From NCBI RefSeq assembly GCF_000819565.1, contig NZ_CP004393.1, positions 3,348,001-3,412,000 of the forward strand: a stretch of DNA of 64,000 bases. Direction: 5' to 3'. Under the pieces are notes generated by a model that was not told the origin of the DNA, ran no database searches, and saw nothing but the letters and a program-made list of their open reading frames with translations. This document shows, in pieces, positions 1-9,333 of the stretch; the first letter of the stretch is position 1; every line of letters begins with the position of its first letter. Both the position numbers and the translations under genes were made by a program. This stretch comes from Celeribacter indicus (GTDB lineage Bacteria > Pseudomonadota > Alphaproteobacteria > Rhodobacterales > Rhodobacteraceae).

Positions 1-99
1 TTCCGGCCAAAACCTTTCGCCCCCTCTTGCTGCGGCGGGCGAAGCCTTTACTTTTGAACTCCGCACGCCCCTCACCTGCCGCGTCCGAAGGAGTTCCTG

Positions 100-1992
100 A
101 TGCAAGGCCTACTGATTTCCGCTGTCGTCTATCTCGGCGCGATGGTCATCGCCGTGCCGCTGGCGCGGCGGCTCGGGCTGGGCTCGGTTCTGGGATACCT
201 GCTCGCCGGCATGGTGATCGGGCCGCTGCTGGGCCTCGTGCAGCATTCGGAAAGCGAGGATCTGATGCATTTCGCCGAATTCGGCGTGGTGATGATGCTC
301 TTCGTCATCGGGCTCGAACTCGATCCGCGCGCGCTCTGGGAAATGCGCCACAAGCTCATGGGCCTCGGCGGGCTCCAGATCCTGATCACCGGCGCCGCGA
401 TCGCCGCGGCGGCGACCTGGGCCGGGCTGGCCTGGCAGACCGGCGTGGCGCTCGGCATGATCCTGTCGCTCTCCTCGACCGCGGTCGTGCTCCAGACCCT
501 GACCGAGAAACAGCTCATCCACACCGGCGGCGGGCGCGCGGCCTTTTCCGTGCTGCTCATGCAGGACATCGCGGTGATCCCGATGCTTGCGCTCATGCCG
601 CTTCTGGCGACGCAGTCCCAGCTTTCGCTCAACACGGACGGGTCGATCGCCCGCGCGGGAGAGGCCACCGCGGCGCATGGGCAGGAGGCGCTGTCGCTCG
701 TCGACGGGCTCCCGGCCTGGGGTGTGACGCTCGCGACGCTCGGCGCGGTCGCGGCGATCATCCTCGCCGGTGTCTATCTCACCCGGCCGGTGTTTCGCTA
801 TATCCATGCCGCCAACATGCGCGAGATCTACACGGCCGTCGCGCTGCTCATCGTCATCGGCATCGCGCTTCTGATGACCGCGGTCGGCCTCTCCCCCGCG
901 CTCGGCACCTTCCTCGCCGGCGTCGTTCTCGCCAACAGCGAATTCCGCCACGAGCTCGAAAGCTCCATCGAGCCGTTCAAGGGTCTTCTCCTCGGTCTCT
1001 TCTTCATCGCCGTGGGCGCGGGCATCAACTTCACCCTGCTGTTCCGCGAACCCGTCCTGATCGTCGGCCTGACGATCCTGCTGATGGTGTCGAAGGGGGT
1101 GATCCTCTACGCCATCGGCAGGCTCTTCAAGCTGCGGCAGCGCGACCAGTGGCTCTTTACCCTCTCGCTCGCCCAGGCCGGCGAATTCGGCATGGTGCTC
1201 ACGACCTTCTCACTCCAGCAAAGCGTGCTCGCGCCCTATCTCGGCCAGCGGGTCCTGCTGATCATCGCGCTGTCGCTGCTGTTCACGCCGCTCTTCTTCA
1301 TGCTCCAGGACTATCTGCGCGCCAAGCTCTCCGAGCGCAGCGAGGACCAGCCCGACGACCATATCGACGACCAGCAGGCGATCATCATCGCCGGGATCGG
1401 CCGGTTCGGACAGGTGGTGAACCGCCTCGTTCAGGCCTCGGGTTTCCACACCACGGTGCTCGACCACGATCTCAAGACGATCCAGCTCATGCGCAAGTTC
1501 GGGTTCAAGGGATTCTTCGGCGATCCGACGCGCCCGGAGCTCCTGCATGCCGCGGGCCTCGACACCGCGCGGGTCCTGGTCGTCGCGCTCGACGATCCCG
1601 GCGCCTGCACCCAGCTCGTGAGCTACGCGCGCCATCGCCGGCCCGATCTCTTCATCATCGTGCGGGCGCGGGACCGGATCCATGTCTACGACCTCTACAA
1701 GGCCGGCGCGGACAAGATCGTGCGGGAGATGTTCGACAGCTCCCTGCGCGCCGGGCGCTATGTGCTCGAGGAAATGGGCTTTTCCGAATACGACGCCGCC
1801 GAGGCGGAGGCGGCCTATTATCAGCACGACCGCGAGGCGCTGCGCACACTCGCCGAGCTTTGGGATCCGGCGATTCCGACCTCGGAAAACAGCGCCTATA
1901 TCGAACGGTCGAAGACGCTCGACAAGGATTTCGAGGCCGCGCTCATCTCCCACCTGGAAGAAAAGCGGGCGTCGCGCGAGGGCGGGAAATAG
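100..1992 (+). CDS. KefB/KefC-type monovalent cation:proton antiporter (CPA2 family)
   Basis: A 630-residue inner-membrane protein. The first ~400 residues are a run of hydrophobic helices typical of the CPA2 Na+/H+ exchanger domain (for example the helix around MILSLSSTAVVLQ and the FEFGMVL-like segment LAQAGEFGMVLTTFSL). A cytoplasmic RCK/TrkA-N domain follows from about residue 427, opening with the nucleotide-binding motif GIGRFGQ. This is the architecture of KefB/KefC K+ efflux systems, which protect against electrophiles and alkaline pH. The start is supported by GAAGGAG just upstream of the ATG. The C-terminal ~85 residues are polar and acidic. It stands alone, with no KefF/KefG ancillary gene beside it. 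Ion specificity cannot be read from sequence. Confidence 0.9.
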   Translation: MQGLLISAVVYLGAMVIAVPLARRLGLGSVLGYLLAGMVIGPLLGLVQHSESEDLMHFAEFGVVMMLFVIGLELDPRALWEMRHKLMGLGGLQILITGAAIAAAATWAGLAWQTGVALGMILSLSSTAVVLQTLTEKQLIHTGGGRAAFSVLLMQDIAVIPMLALMPLLATQSQLSLNTDGSIARAGEATAAHGQEALSLVDGLPAWGVTLATLGAVAAIILAGVYLTRPVFRYIHAANMREIYTAVALLIVIGIALLMTAVGLSPALGTFLAGVVLANSEFRHELESSIEPFKGLLLGLFFIAVGAGINFTLLFREPVLIVGLTILLMVSKGVILYAIGRLFKLRQRDQWLFTLSLAQAGEFGMVLTTFSLQQSVLAPYLGQRVLLIIALSLLFTPLFFMLQDYLRAKLSERSEDQPDDHIDDQQAIIIAGIGRFGQVVNRLVQASGFHTTVLDHDLKTIQLMRKFGFKGFFGDPTRPELLHAAGLDTARVLVVALDDPGACTQLVSYARHRRPDLFIIVRARDRIHVYDLYKAGADKIVREMFDSSLRAGRYVLEEMGFSEYDAAEAEAAYYQHDREALRTLAELWDPAIPTSENSAYIERSKTLDKDFEAALISHLEEKRASREGGK

Positions 1993-2066
1993 GACGACCG
2001 ACCCCGCGCCCGCGGGAGGCCGCGCCGGCGACAGTTCAGACCTGTCCTTCTGCGGTGCCGGCGCGC

Positions 2067-3071
2067 TCAGCCGCCGGAGACGCCCGCCTCGGCAAAGGTC
2101 GCCATGCCGGAGAGGCATTCGACGGCGCCGCGCAGGACCGGGATGGCGAGCGCCGCGCCCGTCCCCTCGCCAAGGCGCTGGTTCATCGCGAGGAGCGGCT
2201 CCTTCGCGAGGGCGGCGAGCAGGCGCGGATGGGCGTGTTCTGCGGAGACATGGCCCGCAAGACAGTGGTCGAGCGCCCCCGGCACCGTCCGGTCGAGAAC
2301 GGCCGCGGCCGCGGTGCAGATGAATCCGTCGAGCAGCACGGGAATGCGCAGCCGGCGCGCCCGCGCGATCGCACCCGCCATCGCCGCCACCTCGCGCCCG
2401 CCCAAGGCGGCAAGAAGCCCGAGCGGCGGCTTGCCGGCGTGGCGCGCGACCCCGGCGGCACAGACCTCCCGCTTGAGCGCGAGGCCGGTGTCGTCGACGC
2501 CGGTGCCGCGCCCGACCCAGTCCTCCGCCGTTCCGCCGAAGAGCGCATTGGCGAGCGCCGCCGCGGAGGTGGTGTTGCCGATCCCCATCTCGCCGGTGAC
2601 CAGGAGATCCGCCTCGGGATCGACCGCGTCCCAACCGGTGCGCAGAGCCGCCACACAGGCCGCCTCGTCCATCGCCGGACCGCGGGTGAAATCCTCCGTC
2701 GGGCGGTCGAGGTCGAGCGCGTGGACCGACAGCGTCGCCCCGGCGTTGCGCGCGAGCTGGTTGATCGCGGCGCCCCCGTGTTCGAAATTGGCCACCATCT
2801 GCGCCGTCACCTCGACGGGAAAGGCCGAGACGCCCCGCGCGGCGATGCCGTGGTTGCCGGCGAAGACCAGGATCTGCGGACGCGCGATCCGGGGACGGGC
2901 GGTCCCGCGCCAGCCGGCATACCAGATCGCGATCTCCTCGAGGCGTCCGAGGCTGCCGGCGGGCTTGGTGAGCCGGGCATTGCGTGCCTCCGCGGCCGCG
3001 CGCGCCGCGGCGTCGGGTTCGGGAGCCTCCCGCAACAGTGCCTCAAAGCCCGCCAGATCGGAAAATGTCAT
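2067..3071 (-). CDS. cobT: Nicotinate-nucleotide--dimethylbenzimidazole phosphoribosyltransferase CobT
   Basis: 334 residues, close to the usual family length (~340-350). It makes alpha-ribazole phosphate, the activated lower ligand of cobalamin, from dimethylbenzimidazole and nicotinate mononucleotide. Visible family motifs are [16 protein letters not shown] near residue 80 and [14 protein letters not shown] near residue 165. It is divergent from cobS, 91 bp away, which performs the next step (joining alpha-ribazole to adenosylcobinamide-GDP), so the pair forms the nucleotide-loop assembly module. No cobalamin riboswitch is seen in the shared intergenic space, which is too short to hold one. 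Confidence 0.95.
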   Translation of the reverse strand: MTFSDLAGFEALLREAPEPDAAARAAAEARNARLTKPAGSLGRLEEIAIWYAGWRGTARPRIARPQILVFAGNHGIAARGVSAFPVEVTAQMVANFEHGGAAINQLARNAGATLSVHALDLDRPTEDFTRGPAMDEAACVAALRTGWDAVDPEADLLVTGEMGIGNTTSAAALANALFGGTAEDWVGRGTGVDDTGLALKREVCAAGVARHAGKPPLGLLAALGGREVAAMAGAIARARRLRIPVLLDGFICTAAAAVLDRTVPGALDHCLAGHVSAEHAHPRLLAALAKEPLLAMNQRLGEGTGAALAIPVLRGAVECLSGMATFAEAGVSGG

Positions 3072-3162
3072 CCGCCCCCTCCGTTATTGTCTTTGACCTG
3101 TGGAGGTTCTATCCCCATGACTGTGCAAAGGACAGGACCCATTTGCTGCGAAAGAGGCCGCC

Positions 3163-3915
3163 ATGTCACCGGATTTCCGCCCCCGTTCCGCCGATCTCGC
3201 CACCGCGCTCGCGCTCCTCACGCGCATCCCGGTGCGCGCCGGCTTTGCCCGCAGCGCCGAATGCGCCTGGGCCTTCCCGCTCGCCGGCCTCGCGGTGGGG
3301 CTCATGTCCGGGGCGGTGGCGACCGTCGCGATCTGGCTCGGGCTGGGCGCGGATCTCGTCGCGGCCTTCGCGCTTGCGGCAGGTGTCGTCGCGACGGGCG
3401 CGCTGCACGAGGACGGGCTGGCCGATGCCGCGGACGGGTTCTGGGGCGGGGCCACGCGGGCCCGGCGGCTCGAGATCATGCGCGACAGCCGGATCGGCAC
3501 CTATGGTGTCCTCGCGCTCGGCCTCGCGCTTCTGCTGCGGTTTTCCGCCCTCTCCGCCCTCGCCCATGAGGACGCGATCGTCACCGCGCTGATCGCCGCG
3601 GCAGGGCTGTCCCGCGCGCCACTGGCCTATCTCATGCTGCTTCTGCCGCCGGCGCGGAACGACGGCCTGTCGGTGCGCACGGGGCGGCCGCCACGCGACG
3701 CCGCGAGCCTCGGCGCGGGCGTCGCCTTCGGCCTCTCCTGGCTGCTCGTCGGCTTCGTCCCCTCGGTCGTGGCGGCGAGCGCCCTGGTCGCTGTGACCCT
3801 CCTCGCCGGGCGCATCGCCCGCGCGAAGATCGGCGGGCAGACGGGGGACGTGCTGGGCGCCGCGCAGGTTCTGGGCGAGATCGCGGTTCTCGCCACCTTC
3901 ACTGCCCTTGCATAG
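3163..3915 (+). CDS. cobS: Adenosylcobinamide-GDP ribazoletransferase CobS
   Basis: 250-residue polytopic membrane enzyme that transfers alpha-ribazole (phosphate) to adenosylcobinamide-GDP, the last stage of B12 synthesis. The signature DGLADAADGFWGG lies near residue 85-97 and is the presumed metal/substrate site. Several hydrophobic helices follow, and the end retains the family's GQTGDVLGAAQ motif. It is divergent from cobT, with the ATG preceded by GAAAGAGG. Its length and motifs are complete, so it should be functional. Confidence 0.95.
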   Translation: MSPDFRPRSADLATALALLTRIPVRAGFARSAECAWAFPLAGLAVGLMSGAVATVAIWLGLGADLVAAFALAAGVVATGALHEDGLADAADGFWGGATRARRLEIMRDSRIGTYGVLALGLALLLRFSALSALAHEDAIVTALIAAAGLSRAPLAYLMLLLPPARNDGLSVRTGRPPRDAASLGAGVAFGLSWLLVGFVPSVVAASALVAVTLLAGRIARAKIGGQTGDVLGAAQVLGEIAVLATFTALA

Positions 3916-3926
3916 GGCGCACAAGG

Positions 3927-3957
3927 AAAACCGCCGCGAGGTCTCCCTCCCGGCGGT
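3927..3957 (-). terminator. Probable rho-independent terminator of carD
   Basis: Seven-base-pair stem (ACCGCCG/CGGCGGT) with a 13-nt loop, followed on the minus strand by TTTTCC. It lies just beyond the carD stop codon and between the converging ends of carD and cobS. The U-run is short, so efficiency is uncertain. Confidence 0.5.
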
Positions 3958-3981
3958 CCCATGGTCTCACGTGGCGGCCTC

Positions 3982-4491
3982 TCAGGCGGCCCGGTTCACC
4001 AGCACGTCGTCGACCTTCTTCTGGGCCTCGGCCTCGCCGGTGCCGGAGACGGCGGCAACCTCGCGGGTCAGGCGGTCGAGCGCGGCCTCGTAGAGCTGAC
4101 GCTCCGAATAGCTCTGCTCGCGCTGGTCGTCGGTGCGGTGCAGGTCGCGCACGACCTCCGCGATGGCGATGAGGTCGCCCGAGTTGATCTTTTGCTCGTA
4201 TTCCTGCGCCCGGCGGGACCACATGGCGCGCTTCACCTTCGCCTTGCCCTTCAGCGTCTTCATCGCCTCCTGAACGACATCGGGAGTCGAGAGCGACCGC
4301 AGGCCGGATTCCACCGCCTTGTTCGTCGGCACACGCAGGGTCATCTTGTCCTTTTCAAAGGAAATGACGAAGAGTTCGAGCGGAATGCCCGCGATTTCCT
4401 GTTCTTCGATCGACATGATCTGGCCCACGCCATGCGCCGGATAGACGACATAGTCATTGGGACGGAATTCAGATTTCTTGGTCTTGCTCAT
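3982..4491 (-). CDS. carD: CarD family transcriptional regulator
   Basis: 169 residues. The N-terminal CarD/CdnL/TRCF RNA-polymerase-interaction domain is clear: FRPNDYVVYPAHGVGQI at residues ~8-24, then a beta-rich stretch to about residue 65. A helical C-terminal domain for DNA contact follows. CarD proteins bind the RNA polymerase beta subunit and stabilise open complexes at rRNA and other housekeeping promoters. The ATG is preceded by AAAAAGGC. It is the last gene of a minus-strand series with fdxA upstream; the 390-bp gap suggests it has its own promoter. Confidence 0.92.
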   Translation of the reverse strand: MSKTKKSEFRPNDYVVYPAHGVGQIMSIEEQEIAGIPLELFVISFEKDKMTLRVPTNKAVESGLRSLSTPDVVQEAMKTLKGKAKVKRAMWSRRAQEYEQKINSGDLIAIAEVVRDLHRTDDQREQSYSERQLYEAALDRLTREVAAVSGTGEAEAQKKVDDVLVNRAA

Positions 4492-4881
4492 TTGCAGCCT
4501 TTTTCCTCACGAGGGAACCGTATCGGCCACATGCTCAGAAGCTCCGCTCTTCACGTTCCGGACGGCACACACAAAAGCCCTCCGACATCGCCGCGGCAGG
4601 TCCGTTCGGGACCGGCGCCCGGCAACAGGACGCGAAAAACTCAATCCCCGAACTAGCATGCTATTGGGGTTGAGGTGGTTATGCCCTGATGTGGTTTCCC
4701 AACCATACCAGAATCGGCGCCGAAAAGAAAGCCGAGCGCAGTTTCTGCCCATGAAAAGCCAAAGGTTTTCAGCCTACTGGCTGTATTTACAAAGGGTTAT
4801 GCCGCGTCTGCACAGTCCTTCCGCACCCCGCAAACAGGCGCGAAAGGCGCGAATCAGTTGCAATAAGGTGAACCGGCCGGT
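4492..4881. other. Intergenic region upstream of carD, with a long imperfect palindrome
   Basis: About 390 bp between fdxA and carD, both on minus, presumably holding the carD promoter. No credible gene is seen. At 4640-4674 an imperfect inverted repeat (CTCAATCCCC ... GGGGTTGAG, one bulged base) encloses the perfect 10-bp palindrome TAGCATGCTA (4654-4663). This could be an operator or a transcript hairpin. The region is visibly less GC-rich than the flanking genes. Confidence 0.6.
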
Positions 4882-5220
4882 TCAGGACCCCTCGCCCGCG
4901 GCTTCGGAGAAATATTTCTCGAGCTTGCCGTCTTCGCCGTCCTTTTCCTCATAGCCCGGAAGCGGATCCTTCTTGGCAAGGATGACGGGCCATTGTTCGG
5001 AATACTTGCGGTTGAACTCGACCCATTTTTCCATGTCCGGCTCCGTGTCCGGCCGGATCGCATCCGCCGGGCATTCCGGTTCGCACACACCGCAGTCGAT
5101 ACATTCGTCGGGATGGATCACCAGCATGTTCTCGCCCTCGTAGAAACAATCCACGGGACACACCTCGACGCAGTCGGTGTATTTGCAGGCGATGCAGTTC
5201 TCGATAACGACGTAGGTCAT
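4882..5220 (-). CDS. fdxA: Seven-iron ferredoxin FdxA ([3Fe-4S][4Fe-4S])
   Basis: 112-residue soluble ferredoxin. The N-terminal half carries [21 protein letters not shown] and then [16 protein letters not shown], the cysteine pattern of the Azotobacter-type 7Fe ferredoxins that hold one [3Fe-4S] and one [4Fe-4S] cluster. The C-terminal extension with ...[13 protein letters not shown] is typical of the FdxA family in alphaproteobacteria. It is encoded between an S4 RNA-binding protein and carD, all on minus. The redox partner is not evident from context. Confidence 0.95.
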   Translation of the reverse strand: MTYVVIENCIACKYTDCVEVCPVDCFYEGENMLVIHPDECIDCGVCEPECPADAIRPDTEPDMEKWVEFNRKYSEQWPVILAKKDPLPGYEEKDGEDGKLEKYFSEAAGEGS

Positions 5221-5273
5221 GCCGGTTCATCCAAATTCGCTTTACCGCGCCCTAGCTAGCGTCAGTCGCGCGA

Positions 5274-5654
5274 TCATTCAAGCGGATCCCCGCGGGAAAG
5301 GAGAGAGGTGCGGCGATCTTTCTTTGTCGGACGACCTTTTCCCTCGTATCGCGGCGCGGGGGGAACCTCGTCCCGGCGGACGGGCGGCGGGCTGAGATCC
5401 TCATAGAGCGCCTGCGCCTCGGGCGCCGGACCCCGGCGCGTGCCACAGGCCAGAAGGCGCACCACGCGGATGCGGCTGGCCTGCGGAAAGGTGAGCACAT
5501 CCCCTGCCCCGATGGCGGTCGCGGGCTTTGACACCTTCGCAGAGTTGACGCGGACATGGCCGGCGGAGACCAGCTTCGTCGCCAGTCCCCGCGTCTTGAA
5601 GAAGCGGGCATACCACAGCCACTTGTCGAGACGGATGGTTTCCCGCTGTTCCAA
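5274..5654 (-). CDS. S4-domain RNA-binding protein (Hsp15-like)
   Basis: 126 residues beginning with an S4 RNA-binding domain: IRLDKWLWYARFFKTRGLATKLVSAGHVRVN at residues ~7-37. This resembles Hsp15/HslR, which binds stalled 50S subunits carrying nascent chains. A basic tail (GKGRPTKKDRR) follows. The probable start codon is TTG, placed directly after the TGA of the upstream helicase gene with no spacer, so the two are likely translationally coupled. No ATG is available nearby. Function in RNA or ribosome rescue is inferred from the family only. Confidence 0.85.
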   Translation of the reverse strand: MEQRETIRLDKWLWYARFFKTRGLATKLVSAGHVRVNSAKVSKPATAIGAGDVLTFPQASRIRVVRLLACGTRRGPAPEAQALYEDLSPPPVRRDEVPPAPRYEGKGRPTKKDRRTSLLSRGDPLE

Positions 5655-8645
5655 TCAGCTCTTGTCCTTAAGCCCCATCAGCGCCGCGGCGAAGGGATTG
5701 TCCGGGTCGATGGCCTTCTCCTTGCGCGGCGGACGGGCAGAGAAGGTCTTCGGGCCAGTGCCGCCCTTGCCGGTGCCGCCGTTGTCGCGGCGCGGCCCCT
5801 TGCCCTTCGGCTTGCCGCCGCCCTTCTTGCCCTGCGGGCGGTCGCCGCCGCCATGGGACCGGCGGTTGCCGCCACGATGGCCGCCCCGGTTTCCGCCCCA
5901 TGTGAAGGTGTAGAAGGTCTCGATCTCCGCCCCGGCGAGCGGCGCATCGGGCGACGTGCCCGTCGGCACCTCCTCGGACGAGACATCGGGAATGATGTCC
6001 GCATCGGGATCGCCCTCGGCCGGCGCGGTTTCCGCGATCGGCGCGATGTCCTCGTCGGGATAGGTCTCGGCTGCGGGGACCGCGTCGGCGGCAGCGGGCT
6101 CCGCCGCTTCGCCGGTGACCGCGCCCGGCTCCACGGCCTCGGGCGTGCCCGCGTCGAACACCGGGCGGTCGGCGTTCTCCGCGCCCTCCTCCAGGGGCGG
6201 AACGACATCCTCATGCGCCACGCCCTCGTCCGTCGGAACGACCTGGTCGACCGCCTTCACCTTCGTCCGCTCGGCCTTTTCCGCGCGATAACCGAGACCT
6301 TCCATGAGGCCCGCGAACTGTTCGAGGGTCATGCCGGTGATCGACAGCATGTCGGGATTGGCCTCGAACCCGCCGCGGCTGTCCTGCGCGCGCAGCAGGT
6401 CCGCAAGGCGTTCGAGCATGTCGATGCGGATCGCGCGTTCGCCAGCGAGCCGGTAGCCCGACATCGGATAATACCCCTCGGGCGCACCGCCCACGGCGGG
6501 GATCGTCACGAGTCCCGGAGGCGGGGCCTCGGGGAATTCGTCGAATTTCGCATTGAGCGCCCAGAGCAGAAGCCGCAGCCGGGTCGGCGCCGGTTTCAGC
6601 AGCGCGGGCATGAAGATCGTGAACTGGCCGAAGCGCACGCCATGCTTGCGCAGCGCGCCGCGGGCGTCCTGGTCGAGCTCCTTCACCTCCTGGGCGACCG
6701 TATCGCGCGGGATCACGCCATAGGTTTCCGACAGGCGGAAGGCAAAGCCGCGCGCGATGCCCTGGAGCATCTCGTCCTTCGCAAGCGCCAGCAGCGGCTC
6801 GAAGAGCGTCGCGACCTTCCGGTCGATGAAGTGCTGGAGCCGGCGCTGCACCTTCTCCGTCACATCCGCGCCCGCACCCTCGTCGACGAAGGCGACCGCA
6901 CGCGGCCTCATGGCCTCGTCGCCCGGCACGAGCTTGCCCACGGCGTGCTCGCCCCACATCAGCCCGCCCTGGTCGGTGAAATCCATCTCCGTGTCGGGGG
7001 CATTGTAGAAGCGGTCCGCCCGGAGGCTGAACTCCGGCGCGAGCGCCGTCATCGCGGCCTGTGCGAGGGTCTTCGCCTCGTCGGCATGGGCTGCCTTGTC
7101 CTGTATGAACCGGAACCCTTCGAGACGGCCGATGAACTCGCCCTCGACCGTCACTTCACCCTTGTCGTTTACGTCGGCCACCAGGCCCTCCTTCTGCTTG
7201 AGCCGCCGAAGGAGCACACTCGTCCGCCGGTCCACAAATCTCTGCGTCAGCGCGCCATGCAGCGCGTCCGACAGTCGGTCTTCTACAGCGCGGGTCGCGT
7301 CGCGCCAATGACTTTCGTCATCGACCCATCCCGTCCTCTGGGCAACATAGGTCCAGGTGCGGATGTAGGCGAGTCTCTTGGAGAGAGTGTCGATGTTGCC
7401 CTCGGTGCGGTCAATGCGTTTGATCTGCCCTGCGAGCCAATCGTCGGGAACCCGCCCATATTCGTGCAGGAACTCGAAAATCCGTTCAAGCAGCGTGCTG
7501 TGCTCGTTATGGCTGATCGAACGGAAATCGGGGATGCGGCAGACGTCCCACAGCAGGCGCACGTCGCGGCCGGTGCGCAGGCGCGGCCGGACGGATTTCA
7601 GATCCGCGAGCGTCTTGAGCGCGAGCAGGTCGTCCGCCTCCCGCGCCCGCACCAGCGCCGGATCGCCGGGCGCGCGTTCCAGCGAGCCGATCAGCGCGTC
7701 GACCGATCCGAATTCGAGCGCGGAATTGCGCCACTGGAGTTTCTTCTGCGGCGTGAAGCGATGCTCCTCGATCGCCTCGATCACATCGGCGTCGAGCGGC
7801 TCGGCCTCCCCCGTCACGCCGAAGGTGCCGTCGGTCTGGTAGCGTCCCGCCCGGCCCGCGATCTGCGCCAGCTCGTTGGGCGCGAGGTGACGCATGCGGC
7901 GGCCGTCGAACTTGACGAGCGAGGAGAAGGCGACATGGGTCACGTCGAGATTGAGCCCCATGCCGATGGCGTCCGTGGCCACGAGATAGTCGACATCGCC
8001 ATTCTGGTACATCGCCACCTGCGCGTTGCGCGTGCGCGGGCTGAGCGCGCCCATGACCACCGCCGCCCCGCCCTTCTGGCGGCGCAGCAATTCCGCGATG
8101 GCATAGACATCGTCGACCGAAAACCCGACGATGGCGGCACGGGCGGGCATGCGGCTTATCTTTTTCGAACCGGAATAGGTCAGGCGCGAGAACCGCTCCC
8201 GGCGCATGAACTGCGCCTTCGGCACGAGCTCGGCGATGACCGAGCGCATCGTGTCGGAGCCGAGGAACAGCGTCTCGTGCAGCCCCCGCGCATGCAGGAG
8301 CCGGTCGGTGAAGACATGGCCGCGCTCCGGATCGGCGCAAAGCTGGATCTCGTCCACCGCGAGGAAATCCGCGCCCATGCCGGTGGGCATCGCCTCGACC
8401 GTGCACACCCAGTATTGCGCCCGCGGCGGCACGATCCGCTCCTCGCCGGTGACGAGCGCCACGACGGAGGGGCCGCGCGCGGCCACGATCCGGTCGTAGA
8501 CTTCGCGCGCCAGGAGCCTGAGCGGCAGACCGATGACACCGGTGCGGTGCGCCAGCATCCTGTCGATAGCGTAATGCGTCTTGCCTGTGTTGGTGGGGCC
8601 CAGCACGGCCGTGATCCGGCCGCCCGCCCCGCTCGCGCCTTGCAT
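5655..8645 (-). CDS. SUV3-like superfamily II RNA/DNA helicase
   Basis: 996 residues. The N-terminus has the Walker A motif GPTNTGKTHYAIDRML (residues ~14-29), the DEIQ-type Walker B motif (VDEIQLC, ~95) and further SF2 motifs including QIAGRAGRYQTDGTFG (~265), the order seen in mitochondrial Suv3-type helicases. The middle resembles the alphaproteobacterial helicase-related family. The last ~200 residues are low complexity: an acidic, proline/alanine-rich linker, then a Gly/Arg/Lys-rich tail (GGNRGGHRGGNRR), which could be a nucleic-acid-binding tail. The downstream S4 protein starts immediately after its stop codon. A role in RNA turnover is inferred from Suv3; the bacterial substrate is unknown. 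Confidence 0.85.
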   Translation of the reverse strand: MQGASGAGGRITAVLGPTNTGKTHYAIDRMLAHRTGVIGLPLRLLAREVYDRIVAARGPSVVALVTGEERIVPPRAQYWVCTVEAMPTGMGADFLAVDEIQLCADPERGHVFTDRLLHARGLHETLFLGSDTMRSVIAELVPKAQFMRRERFSRLTYSGSKKISRMPARAAIVGFSVDDVYAIAELLRRQKGGAAVVMGALSPRTRNAQVAMYQNGDVDYLVATDAIGMGLNLDVTHVAFSSLVKFDGRRMRHLAPNELAQIAGRAGRYQTDGTFGVTGEAEPLDADVIEAIEEHRFTPQKKLQWRNSALEFGSVDALIGSLERAPGDPALVRAREADDLLALKTLADLKSVRPRLRTGRDVRLLWDVCRIPDFRSISHNEHSTLLERIFEFLHEYGRVPDDWLAGQIKRIDRTEGNIDTLSKRLAYIRTWTYVAQRTGWVDDESHWRDATRAVEDRLSDALHGALTQRFVDRRTSVLLRRLKQKEGLVADVNDKGEVTVEGEFIGRLEGFRFIQDKAAHADEAKTLAQAAMTALAPEFSLRADRFYNAPDTEMDFTDQGGLMWGEHAVGKLVPGDEAMRPRAVAFVDEGAGADVTEKVQRRLQHFIDRKVATLFEPLLALAKDEMLQGIARGFAFRLSETYGVIPRDTVAQEVKELDQDARGALRKHGVRFGQFTIFMPALLKPAPTRLRLLLWALNAKFDEFPEAPPPGLVTIPAVGGAPEGYYPMSGYRLAGERAIRIDMLERLADLLRAQDSRGGFEANPDMLSITGMTLEQFAGLMEGLGYRAEKAERTKVKAVDQVVPTDEGVAHEDVVPPLEEGAENADRPVFDAGTPEAVEPGAVTGEAAEPAAADAVPAAETYPDEDIAPIAETAPAEGDPDADIIPDVSSEEVPTGTSPDAPLAGAEIETFYTFTWGGNRGGHRGGNRRSHGGGDRPQGKKGGGKPKGKGPRRDNGGTGKGGTGPKTFSARPPRKEKAIDPDNPFAAALMGLKDKS

Positions 8646-8679
8646 GAGACCGGCTTTCTTCTTGTGACTCGGGACCGTT

Positions 8680-9237
8680 CTAGAGCGTGGTGCCCTGGAG
8701 GACCAGTTCGAGCCGGTCGATCCGCGCCTCGAGCCCGGCCATCTGCGGGTGGATCTCCCGGATCTTCAGGAGCGCCTCGAGCGCCATCGGCTCGTCGCCG
8801 ATCTCCTCGAGGATGAGCGCCAGCCCCGACAGCGCCCCGAAATGCCGCGGCTCGCGGGTCAGCACCTCCCCGATATCGTCCACCGCCGGTCCGTAGAGGC
8901 CGGCCATGAAATAGGCGGTGGCGCGGGCGTTGTAGCCCTCGGTGAAGTCGGGGGCATGATCGACGAGCGCGGTCAGATGCCCGAGGGCGCCGTCGACATC
9001 GCCCCGCTGCAACGCCGCGCGCCCGCGGTCGAGCAGCAGATCCATCGCATCGGAGCCGGAGCGCGCCATCTCGAGCGCGATCTCCTGTTCGAGCTGCGCC
9101 GCCTCGACCGGACCGGCGCCGGCGAGTTCGCCGAACATCCGGTCGAGCCGCGCCTGGTCGGCCGCAAACGCCCCTGCGGCCGCAAAAAACGCGCCCGACG
9201 CAACGGCATGTTTGAGAAACTGTCGCAATGATTTCAT
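8680..9237 (-). CDS. Tetratricopeptide-repeat protein with N-terminal signal sequence
   Basis: 185 residues. Residues 1-25 (MKSLRQFLKH... GAFFAAAGAFA) look like a Sec signal peptide, so the protein is probably periplasmic. The remainder contains about three TPR-like helical pairs, such as LLDRGRAALQRGDVDGALGHLTALVDHAPDFTEGYNARATAYFMAGLYGPAVDDIGEVL. It lies upstream of and on the same strand as the helicase (34-bp gap). TPR proteins scaffold protein complexes; no specific partner can be named. Confidence 0.75.
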   Translation of the reverse strand: MKSLRQFLKHAVASGAFFAAAGAFAADQARLDRMFGELAGAGPVEAAQLEQEIALEMARSGSDAMDLLLDRGRAALQRGDVDGALGHLTALVDHAPDFTEGYNARATAYFMAGLYGPAVDDIGEVLTREPRHFGALSGLALILEEIGDEPMALEALLKIREIHPQMAGLEARIDRLELVLQGTTL

Positions 9238-9333
9238 AACACCCCCGAGTGTAGCTTTTCACGCGGGATGGGCAAAGTCACAAAACCGCGCCTATATATG
9301 ACCGACGTGAACCCCAACGGAGGAAGACCGGAT

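Noticed and set aside
3072..3162. Cobalamin riboswitch between cobT and cobS
   Set aside because: Only 91 bp and no B12-box-like sequence.
27..3569. Very long antisense or off-frame reading frames, e.g. 1180 codons over the antiporter, cobT and cobS
   Set aside because: They are produced by the high GC content and the third-position bias of the real genes. Their products are Arg/Ala/Pro-rich with no domains and no ribosome-binding sites.
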